Origin: Plut-88900 sp963668115
GTDB lineage: Bacteria; Chloroflexota; Dehalococcoidia; Plut-88900
Direction: 5' to 3'
Assembly (NCBI GenBank): GCA_963668115.1
Contig: OY764147.1
Span: 1 to 64,000, forward strand
DNA: 64,000 nt
Below the pieces are notes generated by a model. The model was not told the DNA's origin and did not search any database. It saw only the letters and a program-made list of their open reading frames with translations. Within the stretch, counting starts at the first letter, position 1, and each line of letters opens with the position of its first letter. Positions 1-9,130 of the stretch are shown one piece after another. The position numbers and the translations under genes were made by a program.

Positions 1-109
1 TACCATGCGACTCAAGCGACGCCACTACGGCATCCTGCCGCCTCTGGTACTCCTCCTTCGAAAAGGGTGGCGCCGTCATGGGAATCGAACCGCTGCTCAC
101 TGATGCCAT
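1..109 (-). CDS. M24-family (Xaa-Pro peptidase/creatinase-like) protein, N-terminal fragment
   Basis: Only the first 36 codons lie in the window; the gene runs off the left edge. The ATG at 109 is preceded by a clean AGGAGG Shine-Dalgarno. The visible protein begins MASVSSGSIPMTAPPFSKEE and continues with a YQRRQDAVVASLESHG segment. A start of the type 'F-x-x-x-E-Y-x-x-R-x-x-x-V' is common in the creatinase N-terminal domain ahead of M24 metallopeptidases. That family assignment is inference from a short stretch. No catalytic residue can be seen. Confidence 0.5.
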   Translation of the reverse strand, partial: MASVSSGSIPMTAPPFSKEEYQRRQDAVVASLESHG

Positions 110-247
110 TGTGTTCCTCCTGAGAATTTCTGCCTCACCCCCCGACCTCCGCGACGACTCATCTTAGGTTTCGGGTATGCAGCGAGTCAATCGCGGGAAA
201 GGCGTAATCAGGGCCGCCGGACATGGGCAAAAGGGAGTGGCAATGGA

Positions 248-322
248 TGGTACCCCCGGCGGGACTCGAACCCACGCTTCCAGCTCCGGAGGCTGGCGCT
301 CTATCCTCTGAGCTACGGGGGC
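248..322 (-). tRNA. tRNA-Arg (anticodon CCG)
   Basis: Read on the minus strand, the acceptor arm GCCCCCG pairs with CGGGGGT (one G-U pair). The D-arm contains AGCTCAGAGGATAGAGC, the anticodon stem CCAGC/GCTGG encloses CTCCGGA, giving anticodon CCG, and the T-arm is GTGGGTTCGAGTCCCGC. A CCA tail is encoded (248-250). It lies just upstream of the antiporter gene. Confidence 0.95.
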
Positions 323-408
323 GTGCCTAAAGCATAGCCCCGCTTAGTGTGGGCTGCAAGAGCGCCGCTTTGACGAGGTGTCCCCGATGTTTGCGGAAAC
401 TCCCCGGC

Positions 409-1815
409 TCACCCATCCTTCGGCGCTTCTTCCGCATCCTGTTCGGGTGAATCCGCTAGGGCGTGAGGTAGTATCCTCTCCTGGAACGCCGACCTCATCC
501 CACTCCTGTCTTTCGAGAACAGCGGCTGGAGCACCAGTGGCGCCATCAGCGTGGTCACAATCGTCATGAACACCGTCACCCCGAACAGCTCTCCCCCGAT
601 TACGCCCTTGCTCAGCCCGATGCCCGCTATTATCAGCGCAACCTCTCCCCTCGGCAGCATGCCGAAACCAATTCTCGCCGACCCGAGGGTGTTGAACCCC
701 AGCCCCATTGCCGGCACCCCTGACCCGAACACCTTGGAAACTATCGCCAGCCCCGACAGCACCAGCCCGAACACGATGACCCCGCCGAACAGGCTTACGT
801 CGACCTGCATCCCCTGCACCACGAAGAATATCGGCACCAGGGCATCATGCAAGACGACGAAAGGAGGGTCGGGCCTGTGTTCACCTTCTTCCGAGCCCGG
901 CGGGTGATGGGCCAGCACCTGTGCCAGCTTTGTACCCGATAGCGCCAGCCCCGTGGCATAAGCCCCAATGATGAAAGCCAGACCGAAGCTCTCCGCCAGC
1001 CCCGAGGACAGCAACGCCAGCCCCAGCGAAATCGCAATCGCCGCGCCGGTAACTTTCAGCGACAATATGAATTTCGATACATACTTGGAGATCAACAGCC
1101 CACCCCCGAACCACACCACCAGGAACCCTGCCGCCTTCCCCCCGACTATCAGTATGTCCGAGACTGACACCGCACCCGTGTCGGCGACGCCCACGGCCAG
1201 CGTCAGGATGAGGATGCCCAGAATGTCATCGATCACCGCCGCTGCCATGATGGTGACGCCCTCGGGGGTTGCCAGTTTCTTGTGCTCGCTCAGGACCCGG
1301 GCTGTTATCCCCACCGATGTGGCCGTCATGGCCGCTCCCATGAACAGCGCTTCCGCACTGCCTATCCCGTCGGCATATCCGAAGGCGATAGTCGCAAACA
1401 CGCCAAGAATGAACGGCACTACTACGCCGCCTAGCGCAATCACCGATCCCGGCTTCGCATACCTCATGAACTGTTTGAGATTGGTCTCCAACCCCACGAA
1501 GAACAGCAGCACTATCACCGCTATCTCCGAAATGGAGAAAAGCTCTGAGCCGATCGCCTTGGTGGGGTCTTCCGGCTTTGCAAACAGGGGGCCCAGGTCC
1601 GAACCAGGTATGATGGTGCTCAGGTTGATCACGTTGCCTAGGGCGTAGGGCCCTATGGCGACACCTACCATCAGCTCCCCGATTACTGCTGGCAGCTTCA
1701 GGTATCGAGTGAATATCTCTCCACCCAGCTTGGCCAGGATCAAGATCACGCACAGCTGGATGACCAGGTGGGTTACGGCCTCCAGGACGCTGGACTCACC
1801 GGCAGCAAAGAACAA
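409..1815 (-). CDS. CPA2-family cation:proton antiporter (KefB/NhaP-like)
   Basis: A 468-residue integral membrane protein that should exchange Na+ or K+ for H+ across the cytoplasmic membrane. Almost the whole length is hydrophobic helices, roughly 12-13 of them. Family features include the GExxVGxxxGPYALG stretch near residue 45, the LLFFVGLET segment near 105, and a conserved acidic pair in AAAVIDDILGILIL near residue 190, where the ion-binding aspartate normally lies. There is no C-terminal TrkA-N or universal stress domain, so regulation is not of the KefC type. The TTG start at 1815 follows a GGAGG site with 6-nt spacing. The ion is not determinable from sequence. Confidence 0.9.
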   Translation of the reverse strand: MFFAAGESSVLEAVTHLVIQLCVILILAKLGGEIFTRYLKLPAVIGELMVGVAIGPYALGNVINLSTIIPGSDLGPLFAKPEDPTKAIGSELFSISEIAVIVLLFFVGLETNLKQFMRYAKPGSVIALGGVVVPFILGVFATIAFGYADGIGSAEALFMGAAMTATSVGITARVLSEHKKLATPEGVTIMAAAVIDDILGILILTLAVGVADTGAVSVSDILIVGGKAAGFLVVWFGGGLLISKYVSKFILSLKVTGAAIAISLGLALLSSGLAESFGLAFIIGAYATGLALSGTKLAQVLAHHPPGSEEGEHRPDPPFVVLHDALVPIFFVVQGMQVDVSLFGGVIVFGLVLSGLAIVSKVFGSGVPAMGLGFNTLGSARIGFGMLPRGEVALIIAGIGLSKGVIGGELFGVTVFMTIVTTLMAPLVLQPLFSKDRSGMRSAFQERILPHALADSPEQDAEEAPKDG

Positions 1816-1985
1816 GAAAGTCCTCCGATGCTTGGCTGTTCATGCTAATCGCGTCTACTGTCGCAATAGTCAAAGGAGTATGGAAGGAGAAGGGCGCAGG
1901 TGTTGAAATAGGGAATGCTCTCAGCCGGGTCTGTCGAGGGGAGTATAACACGCAGCACACTGCGCAGAGCGGGGGTTGGCATTGC

Positions 1986-2014
1986 TTGACTTCCCAATGC
2001 GTGATACTTATTAT
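1986..2014 (+). promoter_or_regulatory. Sigma70-type promoter for glmU-corC
   Basis: TTGACT at 1986-1991 and TATTAT at 2009-2014 are separated by 17 nt, close to the consensus. It faces glmU, with an approximately 140-nt leader before the ATG. The call is pattern-based. Confidence 0.6.
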
Positions 2015-2098
2015 CTAAATAGAGACTGAGATGATTGAGCTTGACGACCCTCCCAGTAGTAGGTCGAAGGCCCCAATAGACAAGTTCTTGGACTGATT

Positions 2099-2140
2099 GT
2101 CCCTTCCGTTTCCTCGCGGAGTGCGCGGAAAAGGAAGGGA
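2099..2140. repeat. Hairpin-forming inverted repeat in the glmU leader
   Basis: TCCCTTCC (from 2099) and GGAAGGGA (ending 2140) are perfect inverted arms. They extend inward as GTTTCC against GGAAAA and enclose a CGCGG-rich loop. The element ends about 20 nt before the glmU ATG. It could be a dispersed palindromic repeat or an mRNA leader structure. It does not end in a T-tract, so a simple terminator is unlikely. Confidence 0.5.
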
Positions 2141-2159
2141 TTTCTTATTTGCACAAAAA

Positions 2160-3512
2160 ATGACGACCTGGGCAGGCGTGATACTGGCAGCGGGTAAGGG
2201 GACACGGATGAAGAGCCGCATCCCCAAGGCCCTGCACTGCGTTGCGGGCAAAGAGATGCTTTCATGGGTGAAGGATGCGGTCTCGGAGACCCCGGCGACC
2301 GTAACTGCTGCGGTGGTCGGCCCCGACTTCCCTCCCCAGCACCCTTGCCTTTCCAACGGCATGAAACGTGTCCTCCAGGAGGAGAGGCTTGGCACGGGCC
2401 ACGCGCTCCTTCAAGCGCAGCCCTTCATTGCTGAGCAGGCCGACCACGTCCTGGTCGTCAACGCCGACATGCCCCTCCTCACCCCCGAAACCCTGAACCT
2501 GATGGTCGACCGACACCTTGGTGCCGAAGCCGCCCTCACCGTTCTCACCTCCCGAGTTCAGGAACCGGGTGAGATGGGGAGGGTTATCCGCGACAAGAAC
2601 GGAGAAATCACTGGCATAATCGAATGGCGTGACGCCGATAACGAGACCCGCGCATCCAACGAGGTCTGCTGCGGTGCCTACTGCTTCCGCTCCGAATGGC
2701 TCTGGCCTACCCTCAAGGAACTTGCCCCAGCCCCAAACGGAGAGTTATATATCACTTCCCTCGTAGACAGGGCCCACAAAAAAGGACTCAACGTTGAATC
2801 CGTATCTCCCGCAGACCCCGACGAAGCCTTGGGAGTCAATGACCGGTCAGACCTCGCCCAAGTCACCGCTGTCGCCTTCGAAAGAATGCGCCAGCGGCTG
2901 TTGTTCCAGGGCGTAACCCTCGTAGACCCGCCAAGCACTTTCATAGACGCCCCAGTGAAGGTCGGCATGGATACGGTATTACAGCCCGGGGTCATCCTTC
3001 AGGGCGAGACCTCTATTGGCAGTGACTGCACCATAGGTCCCAACGCCGTTATCAGGGATTCCTCCATAGGTGATAAATGTCGCATTCAGGGCTCTGTGAT
3101 TGAAGAGTCCTCAATAGACAGCCGTGTCGAGATTGGCCCCTACTGCCATCTCCGCTCCGGGACTCGACTAGCCCAAGATGTCCACATCGGCAACTACGTG
3201 GAGGTCAAAGAGACAACCATCGGCCGGGGTACCAGGGTCGGCCATTTCAGTTACTTGGGGGATGCGGAGGTCGGGGATAACGTGAACGTCGGTGCAGGCA
3301 CGGTTACTTGCAACTACGATGGCGTATCCAAGAACCGCACAACAATCGGAGATGGCGCGTTTATAGGATCGGACTCAATGCTGGTAGCGCCGGTTAATAT
3401 AGGTCCCGGTGCAATCACAGGGGCAGGGTCCGTGGTGACGAAAGATGTGCCGGAGGGCGCATTGGCCTTCGGCGTACCGGCGCGTCAAAAGCCCGGCCCC
3501 GAAGGTCGGTAA
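2160..3512 (+). CDS. glmU: Bifunctional UDP-N-acetylglucosamine pyrophosphorylase / glucosamine-1-phosphate N-acetyltransferase
   Basis: Makes UDP-GlcNAc, the cytoplasmic precursor for peptidoglycan and surface glycans, by acetylating GlcN-1-P and then transferring UMP. The N-terminal nucleotidyltransferase domain opens with the signature LAAGKGTRMKS. The C-terminal half is a left-handed beta-helix of hexapeptide repeats (IGPNAVIRDSSIGDKC and similar) with the acetyltransferase motifs NYVEVK and NYDG. From the ATG at 2160 the protein is 450 residues, the usual GlmU length. An upstream TTG (2097) would add 21 residues encoded inside the hairpin, which is unlikely. No strong ribosome-binding site precedes 2160. 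corC follows after 15 nt. Confidence 0.95.
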   Translation: MTTWAGVILAAGKGTRMKSRIPKALHCVAGKEMLSWVKDAVSETPATVTAAVVGPDFPPQHPCLSNGMKRVLQEERLGTGHALLQAQPFIAEQADHVLVVNADMPLLTPETLNLMVDRHLGAEAALTVLTSRVQEPGEMGRVIRDKNGEITGIIEWRDADNETRASNEVCCGAYCFRSEWLWPTLKELAPAPNGELYITSLVDRAHKKGLNVESVSPADPDEALGVNDRSDLAQVTAVAFERMRQRLLFQGVTLVDPPSTFIDAPVKVGMDTVLQPGVILQGETSIGSDCTIGPNAVIRDSSIGDKCRIQGSVIEESSIDSRVEIGPYCHLRSGTRLAQDVHIGNYVEVKETTIGRGTRVGHFSYLGDAEVGDNVNVGAGTVTCNYDGVSKNRTTIGDGAFIGSDSMLVAPVNIGPGAITGAGSVVTKDVPEGALAFGVPARQKPGPEGR

Positions 3513-3527
3513 GGGGAACGTATACCT

Positions 3528-4454
3528 ATGACTGAAGAGTCACGGCAGGACATCGAAGAGTTGCATCGCAAGGCCCCTAATGGTCGAGCGAAGGGTGCCA
3601 ACGGGTCGAGAACCGGCTTCTGGGGTCGGCTGCTTTCCCTCTTTGGACGCGCACGCAGATCGGGAGATGACGCCGCTCCTACTTTCGTGGATGAAGAGGG
3701 TCAGGTCCAAAGCCTGGAGGAGGACGAAACCCAGATGGTGCGGTCCATCCTGGACCTGGACAAGACCCTTGCTCGGGAGATCATGGTCCCACGGATCGAC
3801 ATCGTTGCTCTGGATGTCATGGCTTCTCTTTCGGAATTGGTGCGCACGGTCATAGAGGCGGGTGTAAGCCGGATCCCCATATACGAAAACACAATCGACA
3901 ACATTATCGGCGTGGTATACGCCAAGGACGTGTTGAAGTATTGGGGCCAGCCCGACACCGGCCCCAGCCTCGACCAGATCGCCCGCCCCCCCCACTTCAT
4001 CCCCGAGACCAAGCGCGTGGATGAGCTCCTTCAGGAGTTCAGGAAGAAGCGTGTCCACATCGCCATCGTGGTGGATGAATACGGCGGGGTGGCGGGGCTG
4101 GTCAGCCTCGAAGATCTGATGGAGGAGATCGTCGGAGAAATCGAAGATGAATTCGATATTGGCACCCCACAAATCGAGACCGTAGGCCCCGACGCGGTTA
4201 TAATGGACGCCGCAGTCAGCATTGATGACCTGAACGAAGCCCTTTCTCTGGATATTCAGGGTGAAGACTTCGATACGGTGGGTGGTTTCATTTTTGACCG
4301 CTTGGGCAAAATCCCCGTTCCCGGCGACGAAATTCAGGAGGATGGCTTTCTGGTCTCGGTGCTGACCACCACGGGAAGGCGGATACGCAAGGTCAAGATC
4401 TCCAGGGTTTCCACACCTTTAGACAATGGCGAAACCGAGCCTCAATCTTCCTGA
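3528..4454 (+). CDS. CorC/HlyC-type CBS-domain protein (Mg2+/Co2+ efflux accessory)
   Basis: 308 residues. After a basic, disordered N-terminus comes a CBS pair (about 85-205), with the family stretch TLAREIMVPRIDIVAL at the entry and the second repeat ending in VDEYGGVAGLVSLEDLMEE. A CorC_HlyC domain follows (about 215-295, VSIDDLNEAL... TVGGFIFDRLGKIPVPGDE). The DUF21 membrane domain of larger family members is absent, so this is the short CorC form, which is thought to modulate divalent-cation efflux. AAGGGGAA precedes the ATG. It overlaps no neighbour but sits 15 nt after glmU and is probably co-transcribed. Confidence 0.85.
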   Translation: MTEESRQDIEELHRKAPNGRAKGANGSRTGFWGRLLSLFGRARRSGDDAAPTFVDEEGQVQSLEEDETQMVRSILDLDKTLAREIMVPRIDIVALDVMASLSELVRTVIEAGVSRIPIYENTIDNIIGVVYAKDVLKYWGQPDTGPSLDQIARPPHFIPETKRVDELLQEFRKKRVHIAIVVDEYGGVAGLVSLEDLMEEIVGEIEDEFDIGTPQIETVGPDAVIMDAAVSIDDLNEALSLDIQGEDFDTVGGFIFDRLGKIPVPGDEIQEDGFLVSVLTTTGRRIRKVKISRVSTPLDNGETEPQSS

Positions 4455-4518
4455 AGTTGGCGCAGCATTGGACCAGCCCCGACCGTCAAGGCAAGAGGCA
4501 TGACCGAGGAGGAAAATA

Positions 4519-5649
4519 GTGGGCGATTACAGGATTATTTCATCTGACAATCACATAGTTGAACCCCCGGACCTGTGGGCCGAGAGGCTGCCCGCTGAAT
4601 ATAAGGAACGTGGCCCGACGGTACGCAATACTCCCGACGGTCCCTTTTGGCACATTGATGGGCAGCCCCACTTCAACATCTTTGCCATGGGTGCCCAGCC
4701 CGGTGATAGGTTGGAAGGAGAAGGCAAGCTGGACCAGGTCGTGGACTGGGACGAAGTCCGCCTCGGCGCCTACATAGGTGAAGAAGCCGTCAAGGACATG
4801 GACATTGACGGTCTGGACGTGGGACTCGTCTACCCCAGCCTTACCATCTTTCTGTATCCCTTCGTGGAGGACAGCAATCTGCTCTCCATCATCGACAGCA
4901 CCTACAACGATTTCGCGGCGGAGTTTTGCCAGGCCAACCCCCGACGCCTGAAGGGTGTCGCAGTCGTCAACATAGACGACATCGAAGAAGGCGTCGAGGA
5001 AATCAAGAGGTGCGTAAAGAAGGGATTTGTAGGAGTAACTATCCCTGAATACATGGCCGCCAAGAGCTACCGCTCCCGGGACTATGATCCCCTCTGGGCC
5101 TGTGCCCAGGACTTGGACATCCCTCTCACCTTCCATATCTCTACGGCCAGGGTACAGGCCGGACGGGGCTGGGACCGAGACCTGCTTGACCCCTTCGACT
5201 TTGCAAACTTCCTCCTCCACAACGCCGACTTCTGGGTGCGGGTCTCCCTCACAGAGGTTATCCTCAGCGGTGTCTTTGAACGCTTCCCGAAGTTGAAGAT
5301 TGGCGTCGCGGAGCATGAACTCAGCTGGATTCCCTACTGGCTGGAACGGATGGACTTCAGCTACAACGACAGGGCTGCCGGTCAGGACGGGTACCGCATA
5401 CCGGGAGACCTGGCTCCCAGCGACCTCTTCCGCTCCAACTGCTTTGCGGACTTCCAGGAGGACGCCCTCGGCATCCAGAACCGGGACATTATTGGCGTGG
5501 ACAACATCCTCTGGGGCTCCGACTATCCCCACTCTGAGGGTACGTGGCCCAAGTCCCGAGAGTTCATCGAGACCACCCTCGCCGACTGCACCGAAGAAGA
5601 AAGGGCCAAGCTGGTCGGCGGCAATACGGCCAGGATATACAACATCTAA
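4519..5649 (+). CDS. Amidohydrolase-family protein (Amidohydro_2, TIM barrel) 1
   Basis: 376 residues of the metal-dependent amidohydrolase/decarboxylase family related to ACMSD and resorcylate decarboxylases. It begins with ISSDNHIVEPPDLWAERLP, in which the usual DxHxH has a single His followed by EP. Later barrel motifs include FHIS near residue 213, VAEHELSWIPYWLERMD near 267 and the C-terminal WGSDYPHSEGTWPKS. The GTG start at 4519 lies 7 nt after AGGAGG (4507-4512). The substrate is unknown. Two close relatives lie at 42920 and 47387. Confidence 0.85.
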   Translation: MGDYRIISSDNHIVEPPDLWAERLPAEYKERGPTVRNTPDGPFWHIDGQPHFNIFAMGAQPGDRLEGEGKLDQVVDWDEVRLGAYIGEEAVKDMDIDGLDVGLVYPSLTIFLYPFVEDSNLLSIIDSTYNDFAAEFCQANPRRLKGVAVVNIDDIEEGVEEIKRCVKKGFVGVTIPEYMAAKSYRSRDYDPLWACAQDLDIPLTFHISTARVQAGRGWDRDLLDPFDFANFLLHNADFWVRVSLTEVILSGVFERFPKLKIGVAEHELSWIPYWLERMDFSYNDRAAGQDGYRIPGDLAPSDLFRSNCFADFQEDALGIQNRDIIGVDNILWGSDYPHSEGTWPKSREFIETTLADCTEEERAKLVGGNTARIYNI

Positions 5650-5688
5650 AGGCTATATGTCTTCGCAGAAGGGGGAGTCTGGGGGCGG

Positions 5689-7338
5689 ATGACAGACCGC
5701 AGGAGCAACGGATCGAGCGAGTGGGACGCCATCGTAGTCGGGGGCGGTCACAACGGCCTCGTTTGCGCCGCATACCTGGGCAAAGCAGGCCTCCGAGTCC
5801 TCGTTCTAGAGTCCCGTGAAGTGTTCGGTGGCCCCAGTGGCAGCTTTGAGTTCATGCCTGGCTACACTGCCAGCTTCTCCAACTCCCCGGGCTCCCTGGA
5901 GACCAGGGTTGTCGAAGAGCTCGACCTTGCGGGCGCCGGTCTTCGCTTCCTTCGCTCCGACCCCACGGTAATCCAGTTCTTCCCGGAGCATCCCTTTGTC
6001 GTCTGGCGGGACATGAACAGGGTATGCGCCCAACTCGACGCCCTCTGCCCCGGCGAGGGCGACCGCTACCGCAGATTCGTCGCCAAACTGGAGGACTTCG
6101 CCACCCGTCTGAGAACGTCCATCTTCAGGCCGGCGCCCGGCCTCGCGTACATGGCCGCGGGCCTTACCACCGACGAAGACCAGGATATGTTCGAGCAAGT
6201 CTTCCACGGCAGCTTGAGCGAGATTCTCTATAGGCACCTCAGGACCAACGAGGCCCGTACCCTCCTTGGACTCCTCGCTTCCAACTCCGGCATGGTTCCC
6301 CAGTCGGCGCCCGGCACTGCCACCGGCCTCATCCTTCGTCCCTTGGCCCTCGCATCCGCAGCCACCCTCCCCAGCGACGATTTTCGACGCATGCCCCTCC
6401 GCGGCTCCACGGGCCACCCCATCGGAGGAATGGGGGCCATCATTGATGCCATAACCGCCCGCTGCCGAGGCTTCGGAGGCAGCCTTAAACTCGACACCCG
6501 AGTTGCCCGAATACTTCACTCCGGAGGTCGGGCCCGCGGCGTAGAATGCGAGAACGGCTCGGTCTACACCGCCTCCATAGTAGTGTCGGCCATCAACCCC
6601 AAGACTCTATTCGGCAAGCTTCTGGATGACGAAGCCGTCGGTCCGCAGATGAGAGAGGAAGTCAGCCGCATCCCGATGCGCGGCGCTGCCTTTAAGATGG
6701 CCCTCGCATTAGACGGGGTGCCTTCCTATGCCGGTCTCCCCGATGACCTCTCCCAGGAACGGGCTTCAACCTGCCAGATACGTGTTGCCGCCTCAATGGA
6801 ACACATCGAGGAGTCTACTGTAGGTGCCATAGCTGGTTACCCTTCTGAAACTCCGATAATTTGGGGGCTCGTTCCTTCCGTGGTGTCTCCCGAGTTGACC
6901 CCTCCCGGCAAACACATAATGAGTTGGAATATCTGGCATGCCCCCTATGATCTCGCGGATGGGACTTGGGACGAAGAAAGAGACAAGTTCGCCAAGCGGT
7001 GCATAGAGACGGTTACCCGATACATGCCCGACCTCCCGGACCACATCATCGACTACCGAGCCTTCAGCCCCTTGGACTGCGAAGCCGAGTTGGGCATCAT
7101 AGGCTCCAACATCACCCACGGCGAAATGCTTCCCCACAACCTCTTCGGCCCCCGACCCCACCGCCTTGCCAACGACTACCGCACGCCCCTCAAGGGCCTC
7201 TACCTCACGGGCGGAGGGGTATGGCCGGGAGGCTTCGTCACTGGCGTCCCTGGCCGCAACACTAGCCAGGCAGTGCTGGCCGACCTTCGACGGGAACAGG
7301 ATCGCTCAACACCTCTCGCCGAAGCAGTGACCGGCTAG
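5689..7338 (+). CDS. FAD-dependent oxidoreductase, CrtI/PYROXD2-like
   Basis: 549 residues. The N-terminal FAD-binding Rossmann fold reads AIVVGGGHNGLVCAAYLGKA followed by VLVLESREVFGG. The C-terminus carries the matching FAD motif LKGLYLTGGGVWPGGFVTGV. This arrangement is typical of phytoene-desaturase-related NAD(P)/FAD proteins and of PYROXD2-like proteins, which are often found outside carotenoid clusters. No phytoene synthase or other carotenoid gene is nearby, so a carotenoid role is not supported. It begins 39 nt after the amidohydrolase on the same strand and may share its transcript. Confidence 0.85.
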   Translation: MTDRRSNGSSEWDAIVVGGGHNGLVCAAYLGKAGLRVLVLESREVFGGPSGSFEFMPGYTASFSNSPGSLETRVVEELDLAGAGLRFLRSDPTVIQFFPEHPFVVWRDMNRVCAQLDALCPGEGDRYRRFVAKLEDFATRLRTSIFRPAPGLAYMAAGLTTDEDQDMFEQVFHGSLSEILYRHLRTNEARTLLGLLASNSGMVPQSAPGTATGLILRPLALASAATLPSDDFRRMPLRGSTGHPIGGMGAIIDAITARCRGFGGSLKLDTRVARILHSGGRARGVECENGSVYTASIVVSAINPKTLFGKLLDDEAVGPQMREEVSRIPMRGAAFKMALALDGVPSYAGLPDDLSQERASTCQIRVAASMEHIEESTVGAIAGYPSETPIIWGLVPSVVSPELTPPGKHIMSWNIWHAPYDLADGTWDEERDKFAKRCIETVTRYMPDLPDHIIDYRAFSPLDCEAELGIIGSNITHGEMLPHNLFGPRPHRLANDYRTPLKGLYLTGGGVWPGGFVTGVPGRNTSQAVLADLRREQDRSTPLAEAVTG

Positions 7339-7435
7339 GACCGGTACCCTTCTACCCTGATACCTTCTAGCCTCCTCCCGCGAGCTTCTTTACAATACCC
7401 CCCGTTGCGGTAAACTTTTCCTTCGTTCCCATTCT

Positions 7436-7528
<93 letters not shown>

Positions 7529-7717
7529 ACTTCTTTTCTCAGTGGGTTCCCGGTTGGCTCTATTTGTCTCATTAGGTATTAGTATGCTGGCTCTGCACAG
7601 TATCATTAAGTCTATTTGGACTTCTCTAGTGGTCTCCACTGATGTCCTCTAATCCCTTGTCATCGCACGATTGTTATGGTAATTATTGTGGGAACCACTT
7701 TAAGGGAGGCGCACTTC

Positions 7718-8866
7718 TTGAGGCTATCAGCGACCAAAGCAAAGGCACTCTGCAAACCCGGGCGTTACACCGACGGTGCAGGATTGCACCTGTTTGTTGG
7801 GAAGACAGGAAAGAAGAGCTGGGTACAACGCATCACCGTCGACAGGAAGCGACGGGACATCGGTCTGGGTGGATTTCCGGCTGTATCGCTGGCGCTGGCG
7901 AGGGAGCGTTCCGCCGGCATCCGTGCGGCCGTTGCCGAGGGCAAGGACCCCCTTACAGAAAAGCACAAGCCGGGGATGCCCACACTTAGGGAAGCGGCCT
8001 ACACTGTCCACAAGGACAACAAGCCTCGTTGGCGCAACGTGAAACACGTCGCCGCCTGGATACAGACACTCGAACGGTACGCTTTCCCAATGATCGGGAG
8101 CAAACCCATCGACAAGATTGAGCGTGCTGACGTGCTAACGGTCCTAACCCCCATCTGGTCGACTCGCCCCGAGACAGCACGGCGGGTGCGCCAACGGTTG
8201 CGGACGATCTTTCACTGGGCGATGGCGTACGGCTTCATTGAGAACAACCCGGCAGGAGAATTGATAGATGGCGCATTGCCCTCCATGCCGAAAGTGAAGG
8301 CACACTTCAGGGCGATGCCCTACCAGGAAGTGCGTTCGGCGCTTGAAGTGATTAAATCTTCCCGTGCTTCCCTAGCTGCCAAACTGTGTTTTCGATTCCT
8401 GATTCTCACGGCAGCCCGCTCCGGTGAAGTCCGGGGCGTAACTTGGAGTGAGATCGACCTCCAGGGCCGAATATGGCGGATACCATCGCGCCGGATGAAA
8501 GCGGGTTCGGAGCACCGTGTGCCGCTCAGCAAACAAGCAATTGAACTGCTTAGTGAGGCATCCGAGCTGCGTGAAGAGACCAACCTGGTGTTCCCATCCC
8601 CCCAAAAGCGCGGGGACCAGCTTTCCGACATGACGCTAACCAAAGTTCTCCGTTCTGTTGGTCTGGCGGAACGGGCCACCGTCCACGGGTTCCGCAGCAG
8701 CTTCAAGAACTGGACCCTGGAGCAAACGGATACTCCCTGGGCCGTTTCAGAGGCGGCCCTGGCCCACACCCTGGGCAACTCGACCGAACAGGCCTACGCG
8801 AGATCGGATCTGTTCGAACGTCGCCGAGACCTGATGCAAAAGTGGGCCGACTACGTGACTGGCTGA
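7718..8866 (+). CDS. int: P4-type tyrosine integrase (DUF4102 arm domain)
   Basis: Site-specific recombinase that would insert and excise the island at tRNA-Ser. The N-terminal arm-binding domain has the family pattern KALCKPGRYTDGAGLHLFV. The catalytic domain shows TAARSGEVRGVTW (first Arg), VHGFRSSFKNWT (His-x-x-Arg) and, near the end, TEQAYARSD with the Tyr nucleophile. The TTG at 7718 is preferred over the upstream ATG (7676) because AAGGGAGG (7702-7709) lies 8 nt before it and the family homology begins there. This gives 382 residues. The gene is intact. Confidence 0.9.
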   Translation: MRLSATKAKALCKPGRYTDGAGLHLFVGKTGKKSWVQRITVDRKRRDIGLGGFPAVSLALARERSAGIRAAVAEGKDPLTEKHKPGMPTLREAAYTVHKDNKPRWRNVKHVAAWIQTLERYAFPMIGSKPIDKIERADVLTVLTPIWSTRPETARRVRQRLRTIFHWAMAYGFIENNPAGELIDGALPSMPKVKAHFRAMPYQEVRSALEVIKSSRASLAAKLCFRFLILTAARSGEVRGVTWSEIDLQGRIWRIPSRRMKAGSEHRVPLSKQAIELLSEASELREETNLVFPSPQKRGDQLSDMTLTKVLRSVGLAERATVHGFRSSFKNWTLEQTDTPWAVSEAALAHTLGNSTEQAYARSDLFERRRDLMQKWADYVTG

Positions 8867-9130
8867 CTTCAGGACAAACTGGCGCCAGACACGAGTACGG
8901 CTCCGGTGTTTACGGTCAACCAGTACTGAGTTGGGTGACAACACGTACGGTCTCATCGATGTCCTGGAGTCCATCCATGCGTTAATGTCGCTTAGCTTCC
9001 ACCTGACGGATCTGCTGGTGATCTTTACGGATTGGGGGAATTGGCCAGCATTCATCATTCTATAGATGGTCGAGCGGCTTAGGGCTGTGATCTCCACAAC
9101 CTCTCGAATCCTCAGCAGTCTCTCTTCCAT
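8747..9130 (-). CDS. AlpA-like excisionase/regulator with extended C-terminus
   Basis: The first 60 residues (MEERLLRIREVVEITALSRS, then TIYRMMNAGQFPQSVKI and WKLSDINAWMD) are a MerR-like AlpA helix-turn-helix, commonly the directionality factor or integrase regulator on P4-type islands. The ATG at 9130 has GGAGG 8 nt upstream. AlpA proteins usually end soon after the W-x-x-S-x-I-x-x-W segment. Here the frame runs on and overlaps the last 120 nt of int on the opposite strand. The tail therefore may not be functional, or a stop may have been lost. Confidence 0.7.
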   Translation of the reverse strand: MEERLLRIREVVEITALSRSTIYRMMNAGQFPQSVKITSRSVRWKLSDINAWMDSRTSMRPYVLSPNSVLVDRKHRSRTRVWRQFVLKSASHVVGPLLHQVSATFEQIRSRVGLFGRVAQGVGQGRL

